From Natrarchaeobius halalkaliphilus (GTDB lineage: Archaea > Halobacteriota > Halobacteria > Halobacteriales > Natrialbaceae), in assembly GCF_003841485.1 (NCBI RefSeq), contig NZ_REFY01000003.1, forward strand, positions 372,001 to 436,000: a stretch of 64,000 bases of DNA. Direction: 5' to 3'. The position numbers and the translations under genes are program-made. Positions 36,486-44,199 of this stretch are shown here, in pieces. Under the pieces are notes generated by a model. That model saw only the letters and a list, made by a program, of their open reading frames with translations, was not told the origin of the DNA and did not search any database. Numbering within the stretch: position 1 is the first letter of the stretch; each line of letters begins with the position of its first letter.

Positions 36486-36546
36486 TCGGTCGGTTCGAGG
36501 AAGTCGATGACTGCTCGAGTCGGATCGATCCGAAACGGATTCGTTT

Positions 36547-36870
36547 TCAGGCGCGCTTTTTCTCGGGATCGGCTCCCTGTGGGTGATAGTCCCAGAAGTC
36601 ACCGGCACGCATCGCCGCACCGACGGCCTTGTGCATATCCGTGATCGTCTCGAACTCCGTCTCCTCGACGTACTCGAAAATTTCGCTGAGCGGGACGACC
36701 GTCTCGTAGTTGATTCGGATCGGGTCGTCTCCATACTCGGCGACGAACTCGTCGCGCTCGAGCGGGAAGTCCGCCTCTTCGTCGACCTTCTTGGCGATGA
36801 TCGCCATATCGTACTTTCGTCCACCCTCGCTGCCCTCCTCGCCGTCCGGATCGTGGGGCCACTCGCTCAT
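36547..36870 (-). CDS. DUF5785 family protein
   Basis: A 107-residue acidic protein beginning MSEWPHDPDGEEGSEGGRKY and containing AIIAKKVDEEADFPL, which I recognise as the haloarchaeal DUF5785 family. No catalytic motif. ATG 36870 is the family start; the frame extends to 36897 without similarity. It diverges from the mevalonate-pathway gene with a 102-bp spacer. Confidence 0.88.
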   Translation of the reverse strand: MSEWPHDPDGEEGSEGGRKYDMAIIAKKVDEEADFPLERDEFVAEYGDDPIRINYETVVPLSEIFEYVEETEFETITDMHKAVGAAMRAGDFWDYHPQGADPEKKRA

Positions 36871-36972
36871 ACGCTGACGTGTGTGTGGCTCGCGCAAAAG
36901 GGTTTCTCTCCGCTTCCAGACGCACGCTCGAATGCCGTGACCTTTAAGCAGCCTTCACTCACGTGTGAGGGT

Positions 36973-37956
36973 ATGAAAGCAACCGCGATGGCCCATCCGA
37001 TTCAGGGGCTGATCAAGTATCACGGGATGCGCGACGATATCGAACGCCTCCCGTATCACGACAGCATCAGTCTCTGTACCGCGCCGAGTCACACCCGGAC
37101 GACCGTCGAGTTCTCGATGGAGTACGACGAGGACACGTTCGTCGTCGACGGCGAGGAACTCGACGGGCGCGCGTACGAACGCGTCGAAGCCGTCGTCGAG
37201 AAGGCCCGCTCGCTGTCGGACGCCGCACACACGGTGTATCCCGTTCGTCTCGAGAGCGAGAACAGCTTTCCCTCGAACGTCGGACTCGGCTCGTCGTCGT
37301 CTGGCTTCGCTGCCGCGGCGGTTGCACTCGCTGAGGCGGCGGAACTCGACCTCTCGCTGTCCGAAATTTCGACGATCGCCAGGGTCGGCTCGGCGTCGGC
37401 CGCCAGGTCGGTGACCGGCGCGTTCTCGCAACTCGATTCGGGATTGAACGACGATGACTGTCGGTCCCGCCGCCTTCCGACGAATCTCCACGAAGATCTG
37501 AAGATTATCGTCGGGCTGGTTCCCTACCACAAAGAGACCGAAGACGCCCACCAGGAAGCCGCGGAAAGTCACATGTTCGACGCCCGGATGGCACACGTCC
37601 ACGACCAGCTGGTGGAGATGCGAGACGCGCTCAGAGCCGACGATTTCGAACGCGCGTTCGATCTCGCAGAGAAGGACTCGCTGTCGTTGACGGCGACGAC
37701 CATCACCGGGCCCTCGGGATGGATCTACTGGCAGCCGGCGACGCTGAAGATATTCAATCGGGTCCGCGAACTTCGCGAGGAAGAAGAGATTCCGGTTTAC
37801 TTCTCGACAGACACCGGCGCGACCGTCTACGTCAACACCACTGAAGACCACGCCGAGTACGTCGAGGAAGAAATCGCAGATTGTGGCGTCTCGACGACGA
37901 CGTGGGAAGTCGGCGGTCCGGCGCGCCTGCTCGAGGATGACGACCACCTGTTCTAG
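36973..37956 (+). CDS. mvaD: phosphomevalonate decarboxylase (haloarchaeal MvaD)
   Basis: A 327-residue GHMP-fold decarboxylase. The N-terminus HPIQGLIKYHGMRDDIERLP and the phosphate loop FPSNVGLGSSSSGFAAAA are diagnostic for the MvaD family. In Haloferax the homologue decarboxylates mevalonate 5-phosphate rather than the diphosphate, feeding isopentenyl phosphate kinase; I assign that activity by lineage. It serves synthesis of isoprenoid lipids and carotenoids. ATG 36973 lies about 28 bp after CCTTTAAGC, fitting a leaderless transcript. Convergent with fen. Confidence 0.92.
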   Translation: MKATAMAHPIQGLIKYHGMRDDIERLPYHDSISLCTAPSHTRTTVEFSMEYDEDTFVVDGEELDGRAYERVEAVVEKARSLSDAAHTVYPVRLESENSFPSNVGLGSSSSGFAAAAVALAEAAELDLSLSEISTIARVGSASAARSVTGAFSQLDSGLNDDDCRSRRLPTNLHEDLKIIVGLVPYHKETEDAHQEAAESHMFDARMAHVHDQLVEMRDALRADDFERAFDLAEKDSLSLTATTITGPSGWIYWQPATLKIFNRVRELREEEEIPVYFSTDTGATVYVNTTEDHAEYVEEEIADCGVSTTTWEVGGPARLLEDDDHLF

Positions 37957-38049
37957 AGTCGAACTGTCTTTCGGTCCACGCGCTTTTCGATCTCGCTGAC
38001 GTCGTCGCAGAGCGCAGGTGACGAATCGAGTCCCGAGACGCGAGGAAGG

Positions 38050-39027
38050 TCACGTCCAGCGATCGAGTCCCGTCTGCGTGAGGCTCTCCTCGATGCGCTC
38101 GAAGCCGCGTTCGACCTCCCCGGCGTCGACGTTCCACTCGTCGGTGACGTACTCTCGAGCCGCCTCGATATCCGGGTCGAGCGACGGTTCGACGTCGTAG
38201 TCGTCGGTCACGTTCGGCTGTCGGAAAAGCTGTCGAACGCGGTCGCCGTACTCGATGCTGTCACCGCGGGCCTCGAGGACGCTCCAGAGGTCGCCGTGTT
38301 CCGTGATCTCCGCGATGGCCGTCTTCGGACCGATTCCCGACACGCCGTCGTTGAAGTCGGTCCCGATGAGAATCGCGGCGTCGATGAGTTGCTCGAGGGT
38401 GAACTCGTGGTGATCGAGGGTCGCCTCGAGGTCCATCGACTCGGGATTTCCCTTGCTGGTAAGCTGGCGCAGCGTCAGCGGCGCACCAAAGAGCAGCGCA
38501 TCGTAGTCCTCCGATCCGACGTACTCTGCGTCGCCGCGACGGGCCATGTGTGCCGCCTGTGCTTCCCCCTCCGCGGGGGCTTCGACGATCGGAACGTCGA
38601 GCAATCGGAGGAGCTCGCGGCTGGTCTCCTGGATCGTCGGCGTCAGCCGCTGGGTACGCGACTCGAGTTGGGCGATCGCGACCGCATCACCCTCCTCGCG
38701 GGCGACCTCGAGTTGTTCCTCGTACGTCTGGCGTTGTTCGCGTCGGGACTCGATCTCGTCGGCTTTGAGTTCGGAGGGGCCACCGTCGAACACCATAACC
38801 GGCGTAACGTCGTTCTCGAAGAACTTCGGGAGTCCCTGAACGATTCCGATCAGGTTGGCGACTTCCGTTCCATCACCCGTCGTGTATTTCTCGCTGTTCG
38901 TCCACTTTACCGTTGTCGTCAGGTACCGGTAAAGCCAGTTGTGTGCGTCGACGGCGACGACACCTTCGATCTCCTCGAAGGGAACCTCTTCGATCACGGC
39001 GATATCCCGGAGCGCAGCGTTTCCCAT
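38050..39027 (-). CDS. fen: flap endonuclease FEN1
   Basis: A 325-residue structure-specific 5' nuclease. The acidic active-site residues lie in [59 protein letters not shown] and [15 protein letters not shown]. The C-terminus QTGLDRWT is a PCNA-interacting peptide (Q-x-x-h-x-x-a). It removes flaps during Okazaki-fragment maturation. The helical arch region (about residues 80-125) is charged and intact. Start ATG 39027. Immediately upstream begins the degraded region. Confidence 0.96.
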   Translation of the reverse strand: MGNAALRDIAVIEEVPFEEIEGVVAVDAHNWLYRYLTTTVKWTNSEKYTTGDGTEVANLIGIVQGLPKFFENDVTPVMVFDGGPSELKADEIESRREQRQTYEEQLEVAREEGDAVAIAQLESRTQRLTPTIQETSRELLRLLDVPIVEAPAEGEAQAAHMARRGDAEYVGSEDYDALLFGAPLTLRQLTSKGNPESMDLEATLDHHEFTLEQLIDAAILIGTDFNDGVSGIGPKTAIAEITEHGDLWSVLEARGDSIEYGDRVRQLFRQPNVTDDYDVEPSLDPDIEAAREYVTDEWNVDAGEVERGFERIEESLTQTGLDRWT

Positions 39028-39093
39028 TGCAGTGGTCTTCGCAGGAGTGGGATTTGAATCGTTGGCTTCCGGCGTGGCCGGGACCCGTCCGGA

Positions 39094-39409
39094 TTATTCG
39101 ACCTCGTGTTCCATCACGTAATCGCACTCCCACTCGTCTGCAGACCACGGGAACCGAGTCAACGTCTCGGAACGATCACTGTCGCTTACAGTTACCTCGC
39201 TATATTATTGATCCGCGTGCAGGCTGTACCTCGTCAGCGTATTCGTTGACGTTGATATCCAGCCTTCCACCAAGTTCCGGTAAGACAGTGGCAGTCGAGA
39301 GATCGAGTACGACTCGTTCTGGTTCATCGCCTGGCTGGGCCAGCATCTCGTGACCAATATAAGCGACGGGAATATTGACGAAATCGGCACGTCCGGTGTG
39401 ATTCGATAA
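39094..39409 (-). pseudogene. remnant of an unknown gene, frameshifted and lacking a start
   Basis: Two abutting minus-strand frames look like one protein broken by a shift near 39200-39204. Upstream part (39409-39200): RADFVNIPVAYIGHEMLAQP, then GDEPERVVLDLSTATVLPEL and GGRLDINVNEYADEVQPARG. Downstream part (39204-39094): SEVTVSDSDRSETLTRFPWS, then ADEWECDYVMEHEVE and TAA. Neither has a usable start codon. The residue pattern is coding-like, but I do not recognise the family. It would be co-oriented with FEN1 and end 66 bp before its start. Confidence 0.45.
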
Positions 39410-39640
39410 TTACGCACGAACAGTTCCGCGTTGTGACTTCGATGAAGTCTATTCTGTAAGAGAGAAGTTCTCAGCCGAAAAGTGGGGAGTCCAGCCGTTT
39501 CGAAGGTCCTACCTCGGGGTAGAGAACCCTCTCCATGGCTTTAATTCCGAGTGGACTCGCCGCGCGGGCAACTGAAATCCGCCGTCATGGGCAATCGCAG
39601 TACGGAGGTGGCGGATCGTGATCCGACACCGCCTGGCTTC
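39410..39640. other. non-coding stretch at the left edge of the accessory island
   Basis: About 230 bp with no convincing frame. It contains the 11-bp copy of the tRNA-Ala 3' end at 39552-39562. Confidence 0.4.
39552..39562 (-). other. putative decayed attachment site (copy of tRNA-Ala 3' end)
   Basis: TGGACTCGCCG at 39552-39562 is identical, in the same orientation, to 44813-44823, the last 11 nt of the tRNA-Ala(GGC) gene including its discriminator base. The match begins exactly at the tRNA 3' end. Elements that integrate at tRNA 3' ends leave such a displaced fragment at their far boundary. Eleven bases is short, so this is suggestive only. Confidence 0.4.
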
Positions 39641-39841
39641 CTATGGTCGAACGGGTGATGAAAATCTCTCGGAAACCATCCGGACGAAGCCGTCGTCGAA
39701 CTTGTCCCCGCGAGTCGACTGTACGACGTCGAAAGCGGATTCGTCACCGTCCATCCCGCTTTGCAAGCGACCGACGAACAGGTTCGTCGCGCGCTCGAGA
39801 ATCGAGGTGAGTCGGCTTGACCTCCTTCCAAGACGATGGTT
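39641..39841 (-). pseudogene. coding-like fragment without start
   Basis: Minus-strand frame of 66 codons: SSRLTSILERATNLFVGRLQ, then SGMDGDESAFDVVQSTRGDK and FDDGFVRMVSERFSSPVRP, stop at 39641-39643. It has plausible amphipathic content but no start codon before the internal ATG of GMDG. It lies directly downstream of the zinc-finger frame at 39882-40067 and may be its out-of-frame continuation. Family unknown. Confidence 0.35.
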
Positions 39842-39881
39842 CTACTCGACGCGAGTGCAGAAAAGGGGCGACTGCATCGGT

Positions 39882-40067
39882 TCATCTGAGCGCTCGGAAC
39901 TCGTTCGGCCCACAGGAGCAACGCTCTGTTCCGATAGGGCGAATACTCCCATCCGAGAGTTGTTTCGCTGCATATGACGAATTGCAGCGGTTGCACACGC
40001 CCACAACGCGGCTGTGGTCGCGCAAGACAATCACCCCGCTCGGTGTTGTGCATGAGTCTAACTTCAA
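39882..40067 (-). CDS. small zinc-finger-like protein
   Basis: A 61-codon frame starting at TTG 40067 (or GTG 40034) with metal-binding cysteines: VVGVCNRCNSSYAAKQLSDG and then RCSCGPNEFRALR, i.e. CxxC and, 23 residues on, CxC. Haloarchaea have many small proteins of this kind, and the pattern SYAAKQLSDGSI is protein-like. No ATG start is available and the surrounding DNA is degraded, so it may be part of a larger broken gene. Function unknown. Confidence 0.45.
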   Translation of the reverse strand: MKLDSCTTPSGVIVLRDHSRVVGVCNRCNSSYAAKQLSDGSIRPIGTERCSCGPNEFRALR

Positions 40068-40187
40068 CCCCTATGAGAACGCACGTGTAAGTCGACGAGA
40101 AGCGATATTCACGATCCCGAACCGGTCGCGAACGATCGATTCTCCGAAGGAGTCGATCGGTCTCGAAAAGCGTCCGAACGAGACGCT

Positions 40188-40312
40188 CTACAACGAGATC
40201 GACCACTCGTGGTCACAGCTCAGACACCGAAAGTTCGCGAGCGTATCTCCTCGCTCACGTACTTCTCTAGTTCTCCCCAGCCATCGCCACACGCCGGACA
40301 GCGGGCGTTCAT
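40188..40312 (-). pseudogene. frameshifted two-knuckle zinc-ribbon mini-protein
   Basis: ATG at 40310-40312 opens MNARCPACGDGWGELEKYVS followed by EEIRSRTFGV and TGA. One base out of frame at CTTTCGG (about 40228-40235) the reading continues RCLSCDHEWSISL to TAG at 40188-40190. Together they form a 41-residue protein with CPAC and CLSC knuckles, the layout of haloarchaeal CPxCG-type small zinc proteins. A single-base deletion explains the break. Confidence 0.55.
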
Positions 40313-40447
40313 TCCCACTCTGTTTAGCGACCCGACCCGTTTCGGTACCGTCCCTGAACGTTTTGGTATTCCGAGCGGTGCACAACTCTCCCGTCTCGAC
40401 CATCGGACGCGCTACACCAGAACCGTTCCCGAGGACGGTGATTCTCG

Positions 40448-41005
40448 ATGAGTCGTCTCGTCGAATCGGACGAGTGCGACCGGTGTGATGCGTCCGTTCC
40501 AGCAACGCGTCGTCTCTGTCCTGCGTGCGCTCGAGAGGTTCGGCGCGCTCGAGGTGGGTCCGCTGTGAGTTCTCGAGCGTCCGCCCTCGAGAGTCCGAAG
40601 GCCAGCGGTGCCGCTCTCGAGGCGCACCTGATTCAGTCGATCGAGGCGCTCGAGTACGCCGGTGACCGAACGGCGACCTGGTACGACGCGCGGACGACGA
40701 CAATTCTCGAACCGAGTTCGTCATTGCTGTTCTTTGGCATCGTTCTCGTCGAGCCGGACGTCCCGGTCGAGATCAAAGGCTGCCAGATCGAGACGAGTGA
40801 CGGAAGCCGGTCGACTCGAGGGCGCTTCTACGTCAAACGTGACGCCCACGAGCAACTGATCGAGCACCAAAATCGCTCGAGCCGCGATCTGTGGCGGCAT
40901 CGTCCGAGCGACTTCCTTCGTTCGCGTCGACTCACCTTCGACAGCGTCCTCTCGATTGACTTCGACGGTCTCAACGCTGTAAATCCACGGATCAAGGTTC
41001 TTTAG
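40448..41005 (+). CDS. 3'-truncated zinc-motif protein of mobile-element type
   Basis: A 185-codon frame. Residues 1-40 have CDRCDASVPATRRLCPACAR (CxxC-x11-CxxC). Residues ~55-140 (AHLIQSIEALEYAGDRTATW, YDARTTTILEPSSSLLFFGI, RGRFYVKRDAHEQLIEH) look like a real folded domain. From about 40866 onward the sequence turns into the antisense of a convergent gene, and the product ends in unlike residues (SSRDLWRHRPSDFLRSRR). The gene therefore seems cut at its 3' end by a rearrangement. The intact part resembles proteins I associate with haloarchaeal plasmids or proviruses, without a name. Confidence 0.5.
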   Translation: MSRLVESDECDRCDASVPATRRLCPACAREVRRARGGSAVSSRASALESPKASGAALEAHLIQSIEALEYAGDRTATWYDARTTTILEPSSSLLFFGIVLVEPDVPVEIKGCQIETSDGSRSTRGRFYVKRDAHEQLIEHQNRSSRDLWRHRPSDFLRSRRLTFDSVLSIDFDGLNAVNPRIKVL

Positions 41006-41290
41006 CCCTTTCACCCATCCTTGGTCGTTCTTGTAGAGCTGCGCTTGCTCACAGTAGTAGTCGGAGGTCAACGCCCATGGGCGAAGTGACACCCAATAGT
41101 GGACGACAGCAACGTGTAGCGTCGTTTTCGCCTGCTCGAGAATGTCCGAATCTTGCTGTCTCGCCATCGTCTCGTTGAATTTTCGGAGGGCAAGGCGTGT
41201 TTCTCGAGCTGCCTGTTGTGTATCTCGGACTACTAAACCAGTATTGTTTGTTTGCACAACTACCGCTTTCAAATTACCTCCCTTATACAT
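40721..41290 (-). CDS. 3'-truncated unknown protein
   Basis: A 189-codon minus-strand frame starting ATG 41290: YKGGNLKAVVVQTNNTGLVV, ARETRLALRKFNETMARQQD, VVHYWVSLRPWALTSDYYCE. The coding character holds to about residue 140 (MPPQIAARAILVLDQLL) and then becomes the antisense of the plus-strand gene (40721-40866). The two convergent genes share a junction near 40866, as if both lost their 3' ends in one recombination. The first codons are AT-richer than the chromosomal average. Family not recognised. Confidence 0.5.
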   Translation of the reverse strand: MYKGGNLKAVVVQTNNTGLVVRDTQQAARETRLALRKFNETMARQQDSDILEQAKTTLHVAVVHYWVSLRPWALTSDYYCEQAQLYKNDQGWVKGLKNLDPWIYSVETVEVNREDAVEGESTRTKEVARTMPPQIAARAILVLDQLLVGVTFDVEAPSSRPASVTRLDLAAFDLDRDVRLDENDAKEQQ

Positions 41291-41380
41291 TCGGTTAGTA
41301 CGACCAATAGGGCTACGATGATCGAAAACTATGAGGGGGCTTCAATCGTTAACATAATTATTTTTATGTTCCAGGAAAAA

Positions 41381-41391
41381 TTTTAATATAG
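41381..41391 (+). promoter_or_regulatory. TATA element of the AT-rich exported module
   Basis: TTTTAATATAG, centred near 41386, in a strongly AT-rich stretch. A leaderless start 27-30 bp downstream would fall at TTG 41415. Confidence 0.5.
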
Positions 41392-41414
41392 TACCTATTG
41401 TGGTAGTGTCATAG

Positions 41415-41980
41415 TTGTTGAAAAAACCAGCAGAAGGACGGTATTGAAGGTAGTTGGAGGAACCACGGCTCTGAGCGGGACAAGCTTAGCTACTGGTCAA
41501 CGGCCAGAGAAAGATTTCGCAGGAATTGCGTACAATATGAAGACCGGTGACGTGCTCGAAGAGATGACGGCAACAATTGAGAACAGAAGAGCAAAGCTGA
41601 GTGGAGATCTCCGATTTCATCGATCACCATCTGTGTTGACAGAGAACTCATTAACCATTAGCAGTAGCAATCTCATAAGTCAAGAGACGAATGCATTCCC
41701 ACAAGTGACTGACGAACGCTTTGATAAGGATGTTGGACGAGAAGCGGTATCTCACTTTGCCACGAGCATAGATGATGGCGATGAGAATTCCCCACCTGTG
41801 AGAATACAAGCGAGCTCAGTCGGCAATGCAGGGGTATCCGGGATTATCAAGCCAACATTTGACCGAAAGGATAGATTTGGGTTCCTATTGGAACCAATAT
41901 CGAAGAATGAGCGAAAGGGGCAGGTAATAGATGAAGTTGAGACACAAATAATCAGGCTCTTTTCAGGAGGTGATCAGTAA
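41415..41980 (+). CDS. twin-arginine-signal protein, apparent frameshift in an A-tract
   Basis: The frame ending at TAA 41978-41980 begins, without start codon, TSRRTVLKVVGGTTALSGTS, a twin-arginine export signal with hydrophobic core. TTG 41415 opens Met-Leu-Lys-Lys in a different frame. Adding one A to the A6 run at 41421-41426 would join them into MLKKTSRRTVLKVVGG. Strict reading allows only TTG 41444, which removes the Arg pair. The mature part (~150 residues: IAYNMKTGDVLEEMTATIEN, ASSVGNAGVSGIIKPTFDRK) is AT-rich and unlike neighbours. The last bases carry a strong ribosome site AGGAGGTGAT for the next gene. Family unknown. Confidence 0.55.
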
Positions 41981-42663
41981 TGCCTCCAACTGATGGGAAT
42001 GATGTCGGCGTAGCAAAATATGATTCCTACTATGATTCCTCTCCAGCAGTAGGTGATAACTATGAACTACACCTCGCGGTTACGGGCGCCGACGATAAGC
42101 CCGGGTACGGACACGGTTATTATGAGGTTCCAGATGGTAATCGAAATAGATTTTATGTGGCAAGCTGGTGGGATAACCAACCTGAAATAGAGTGTGAAGA
42201 TTGTCGTTGCGCTGGCTGTTGTACATGGACGGCGACTGGATCAGCGGTGAACATTTATACGGGTATCACCTCAAAAAACCCTGGCGGTGTGGCTGATTTC
42301 GAAGCATATTATCCGAATTCGATCACTCAAGATGAACGAGAATATCCAATTACAGTTAGTGTTTCACTAGGCCATATTCTTGGAATTTCTGTCGGGTTTG
42401 ATACTAGTGAAGGGGATGATGTTACTTATGATCCGTATGATAAGCTAGAATACGACATGGGTTTATATGGTGATCAACCAGACTCTCAAGAAGAATCTGC
42501 AGGATTCGAAACAGACATCGCAGGGGATGGTTCTGCATATGACGATGATTGGGTTCATTTTGACGCATATACTGAGTTTGACTATCAAATAGGGTGTACA
42601 TCTCTAGTACCGGTCTCAACAGACGAATTTAAATTTGAGGTACCACTGGCCTTGACGGTTTAG
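41980..42663 (+). CDS. cysteine-cluster protein coupled to the Tat-signal protein
   Basis: A 227-residue protein whose ATG overlaps the preceding stop (TAATG) and is preceded by GGAGGTGAT at 41967-41974. It has no signal peptide. The central segment is IECEDCRCAGCCTWTATGSA, five cysteines in ten residues, followed by beta-rich acidic sequence (ISVGFDTSEGDDVTYDPYDK, FDAYTEFDYQIGCTS). Base composition is AT-rich. Coupling to a Tat substrate suggests it could be co-exported as a folded partner, with the Cys cluster forming a metal site or disulfides. I know no family; a secreted effector, halocin-like factor or surface protein are possibilities. Confidence 0.65.
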   Translation: MPPTDGNDVGVAKYDSYYDSSPAVGDNYELHLAVTGADDKPGYGHGYYEVPDGNRNRFYVASWWDNQPEIECEDCRCAGCCTWTATGSAVNIYTGITSKNPGGVADFEAYYPNSITQDEREYPITVSVSLGHILGISVGFDTSEGDDVTYDPYDKLEYDMGLYGDQPDSQEESAGFETDIAGDGSAYDDDWVHFDAYTEFDYQIGCTSLVPVSTDEFKFEVPLALTV

Positions 42664-42671
42664 AACAGACA

Positions 42672-43346
42672 TTATTGCCCTCGCCACTGCCACGCTATTA
42701 CAATTGCACAGAAACCTAGTAGAAAAAGAGTAAGACGGATAGGAATAATATGCTGATGAGGGCTACCCCTGTGAGAAACCTGACTTACATAGTACACTTC
42801 TCCCTCGTGTTCAATTGGAACTTGTCTCTCAAATTCGGGAATTGTCTTATCGATAAGAGTAATCGATCCGGTGTCAACAGCCTCTTTAACTTCCACTGAA
42901 GTTTGATTACTTGAAATTGAAGTATGATTGAGTGCTTCTGCTGTTGTTACTTGTTCATGAGTTAATACTGTTTCCTGGTTTGTGATTTCTTCTCTTGGCA
43001 AATAAAAGTCCCCGTCGAAACTAACAATCGAATATTTCCTCCAACTATTGCTATAATATCCCAGTTGATCTTCTGATTCTATTTCAATTGTCCCATTATA
43101 TTTTACATCTCCTTCCGCCATTATTTTTTCTTCAAGTACACATGAGCGCTCATTTCCGCACCGAAGTGTTTGGTCTGAAAATCTAACAACTGATCCTGCG
43201 ATAGTTTCATTTTCAATTGGAGCCACTTCGTACGTGATTTCGGTCCCTACCCCATCAAGTGAATGGGGCGAAAAATAGACCGGATTTAAAAGCAATCCAA
43301 TCCCTACAAGCAATAGAATAGTGGCTTTGGTGTCTCTAGATACCAT
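42672..43346 (-). CDS. membrane protein with extracellular domain flanked by two helices
   Basis: A 224-residue protein. The N-terminal helix (ATILLLVGIGLLLNPVYF) is followed by a ~170-residue polar domain with several N-x-S/T sites (NETI, NHTS, NQTS). Two cysteines (LRCGNERSCVLEEK) can pair, and the C-terminal helix is LTLFLLGFCAIVIAWQW. Strongly AT-rich. It is convergent with the Tat/Cys pair (9-bp gap). A TATA-like ATATTATTA lies about 27 bp before ATG 43346. It could be the receptor or immunity partner of the adjacent module, which is an inference from position and shared composition only. Confidence 0.65.
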   Translation of the reverse strand: MVSRDTKATILLLVGIGLLLNPVYFSPHSLDGVGTEITYEVAPIENETIAGSVVRFSDQTLRCGNERSCVLEEKIMAEGDVKYNGTIEIESEDQLGYYSNSWRKYSIVSFDGDFYLPREEITNQETVLTHEQVTTAEALNHTSISSNQTSVEVKEAVDTGSITLIDKTIPEFERQVPIEHEGEVYYVSQVSHRGSPHQHIIPIRLTLFLLGFCAIVIAWQWRGQ

Positions 43347-43484
43347 AATTCAATTCATATGTGTGGATAATAATATCTTTCGATCCTCGTCAAAATACAC
43401 AAGAGCTGTTCAGGTATGGTCACAAAATTAATGTTATAATAGGTTCGGGAAGTTTAAGTACAAGCGTTTGACCACACCGCGGGC

Positions 43485-44042
43485 ATGGCTACATCAAGCC
43501 AGACCGCTGACGAGATCGAAATCGAGGTGGCGCGTCCGACCGAAGAGCAGAGTTTCAAGGAACGGATCGCAGACGTCGCGACCGTCGGAGGCATTTCTGG
43601 TGCGGGAGACGCCGCGATCGCGGCGAACGAACACGCCGAAGAAGTGGCGGATCAGCACTTCGACAACGTGCTGATCAACGGTATCATGACCGTCCTTATC
43701 GGCGGGATTCTCCTCACGCTAGCGGGGGTGATCATCACCGACTTCGTCGAGATCATGCCGGAGGAAGGCTTCATGGATCAGGGTGATATCACGTCGCCGC
43801 TCTCGACGGCGCTGGGACTGACGGCAATTTCCCTCGTTGTTCCTGTCGTCGCTGGCGTCGTTGCGTTGCTGATGGGGTCGTTCGGCGGCTTCATGGGTAC
43901 GGCGGTGGAATCGGCGCTCGAAAACGCTAACGCGGCCTCAGTGATTTTTTATGAAGCCCACGGGAACGCTGGCATCGCTGATACTCGTTGCTGTCCTGGC
44001 AGTAACCACAACCATCGCACCGTCCGGGTTTTACGCAGGTGA
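43485..44042 (+). CDS. virus-like integral membrane protein, 3' end probably shifted
   Basis: A 185-codon frame. The acidic soluble N-terminus (DEIEIEVARPTEEQSFKERI) is followed by two long hydrophobic segments (INGIMTVLIGGILLTLAGVI and LGLTAISLVVPVVAGVVALL). The last ~40 residues (HGNAGIADTRCCPGSNHNHR) overlap the next gene by 92 bp and look non-native. A +1 shift near the AAAA at 43921-43924 would instead end ESALEKTLTRPQ at TGA 43942-43944, seven bases before the next ATG, a normal operon layout. TATA GTTTAAGTA at about 43450. Resembles small membrane proteins of haloarchaeal pleomorphic viruses or plasmids in style only. Confidence 0.55.
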   Translation: MATSSQTADEIEIEVARPTEEQSFKERIADVATVGGISGAGDAAIAANEHAEEVADQHFDNVLINGIMTVLIGGILLTLAGVIITDFVEIMPEEGFMDQGDITSPLSTALGLTAISLVVPVVAGVVALLMGSFGGFMGTAVESALENANAASVIFYEAHGNAGIADTRCCPGSNHNHRTVRVLRR

Positions 44043-44199
44043 CGAAGAGGCAACCGACGTCGAATACGCACTCTTCGGAACCTTCGAATCTCTCTCGGCA
44101 CCGCTGTTCGGTGCGCTGATTCTGCTGCTGTTTGCCGTTTTCGTCCTGGCGATCGCAATCACCGCTCGAGACAGCACGTACGGAGGCGGTGGCCGATGA
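43951..44199 (+). CDS. 82-residue two-helix membrane protein
   Basis: N-terminal helix or uncleaved signal (LASLILVAVLAVTTTIAPSG), a short acidic ectodomain (YAGDEEATDVEYALFGTFES) and a C-terminal helix (FGALILLLFAVFVLAIAITA). The final residues are Gly-rich. ATG 43951. Its stop overlaps the next start (ATGA), so it is coupled. It is part of a three-gene membrane cassette of high-GC codon usage, unlike the AT-rich module to the left. Confidence 0.6.
   Translation: MKPTGTLASLILVAVLAVTTTIAPSGFYAGDEEATDVEYALFGTFESLSAPLFGALILLLFAVFVLAIAITARDSTYGGGGR

Noticed and set aside
39041-39058. GCAGGAGTGGGATTTGAA just upstream of FEN1 looks like the 3' end of a tRNA gene
   Set aside because: Only the T-loop-like GGGATTTGAA (10 nt) matches tRNA-Ala, there is no pairing T-stem, and the copy at 39552 is a better boundary candidate.
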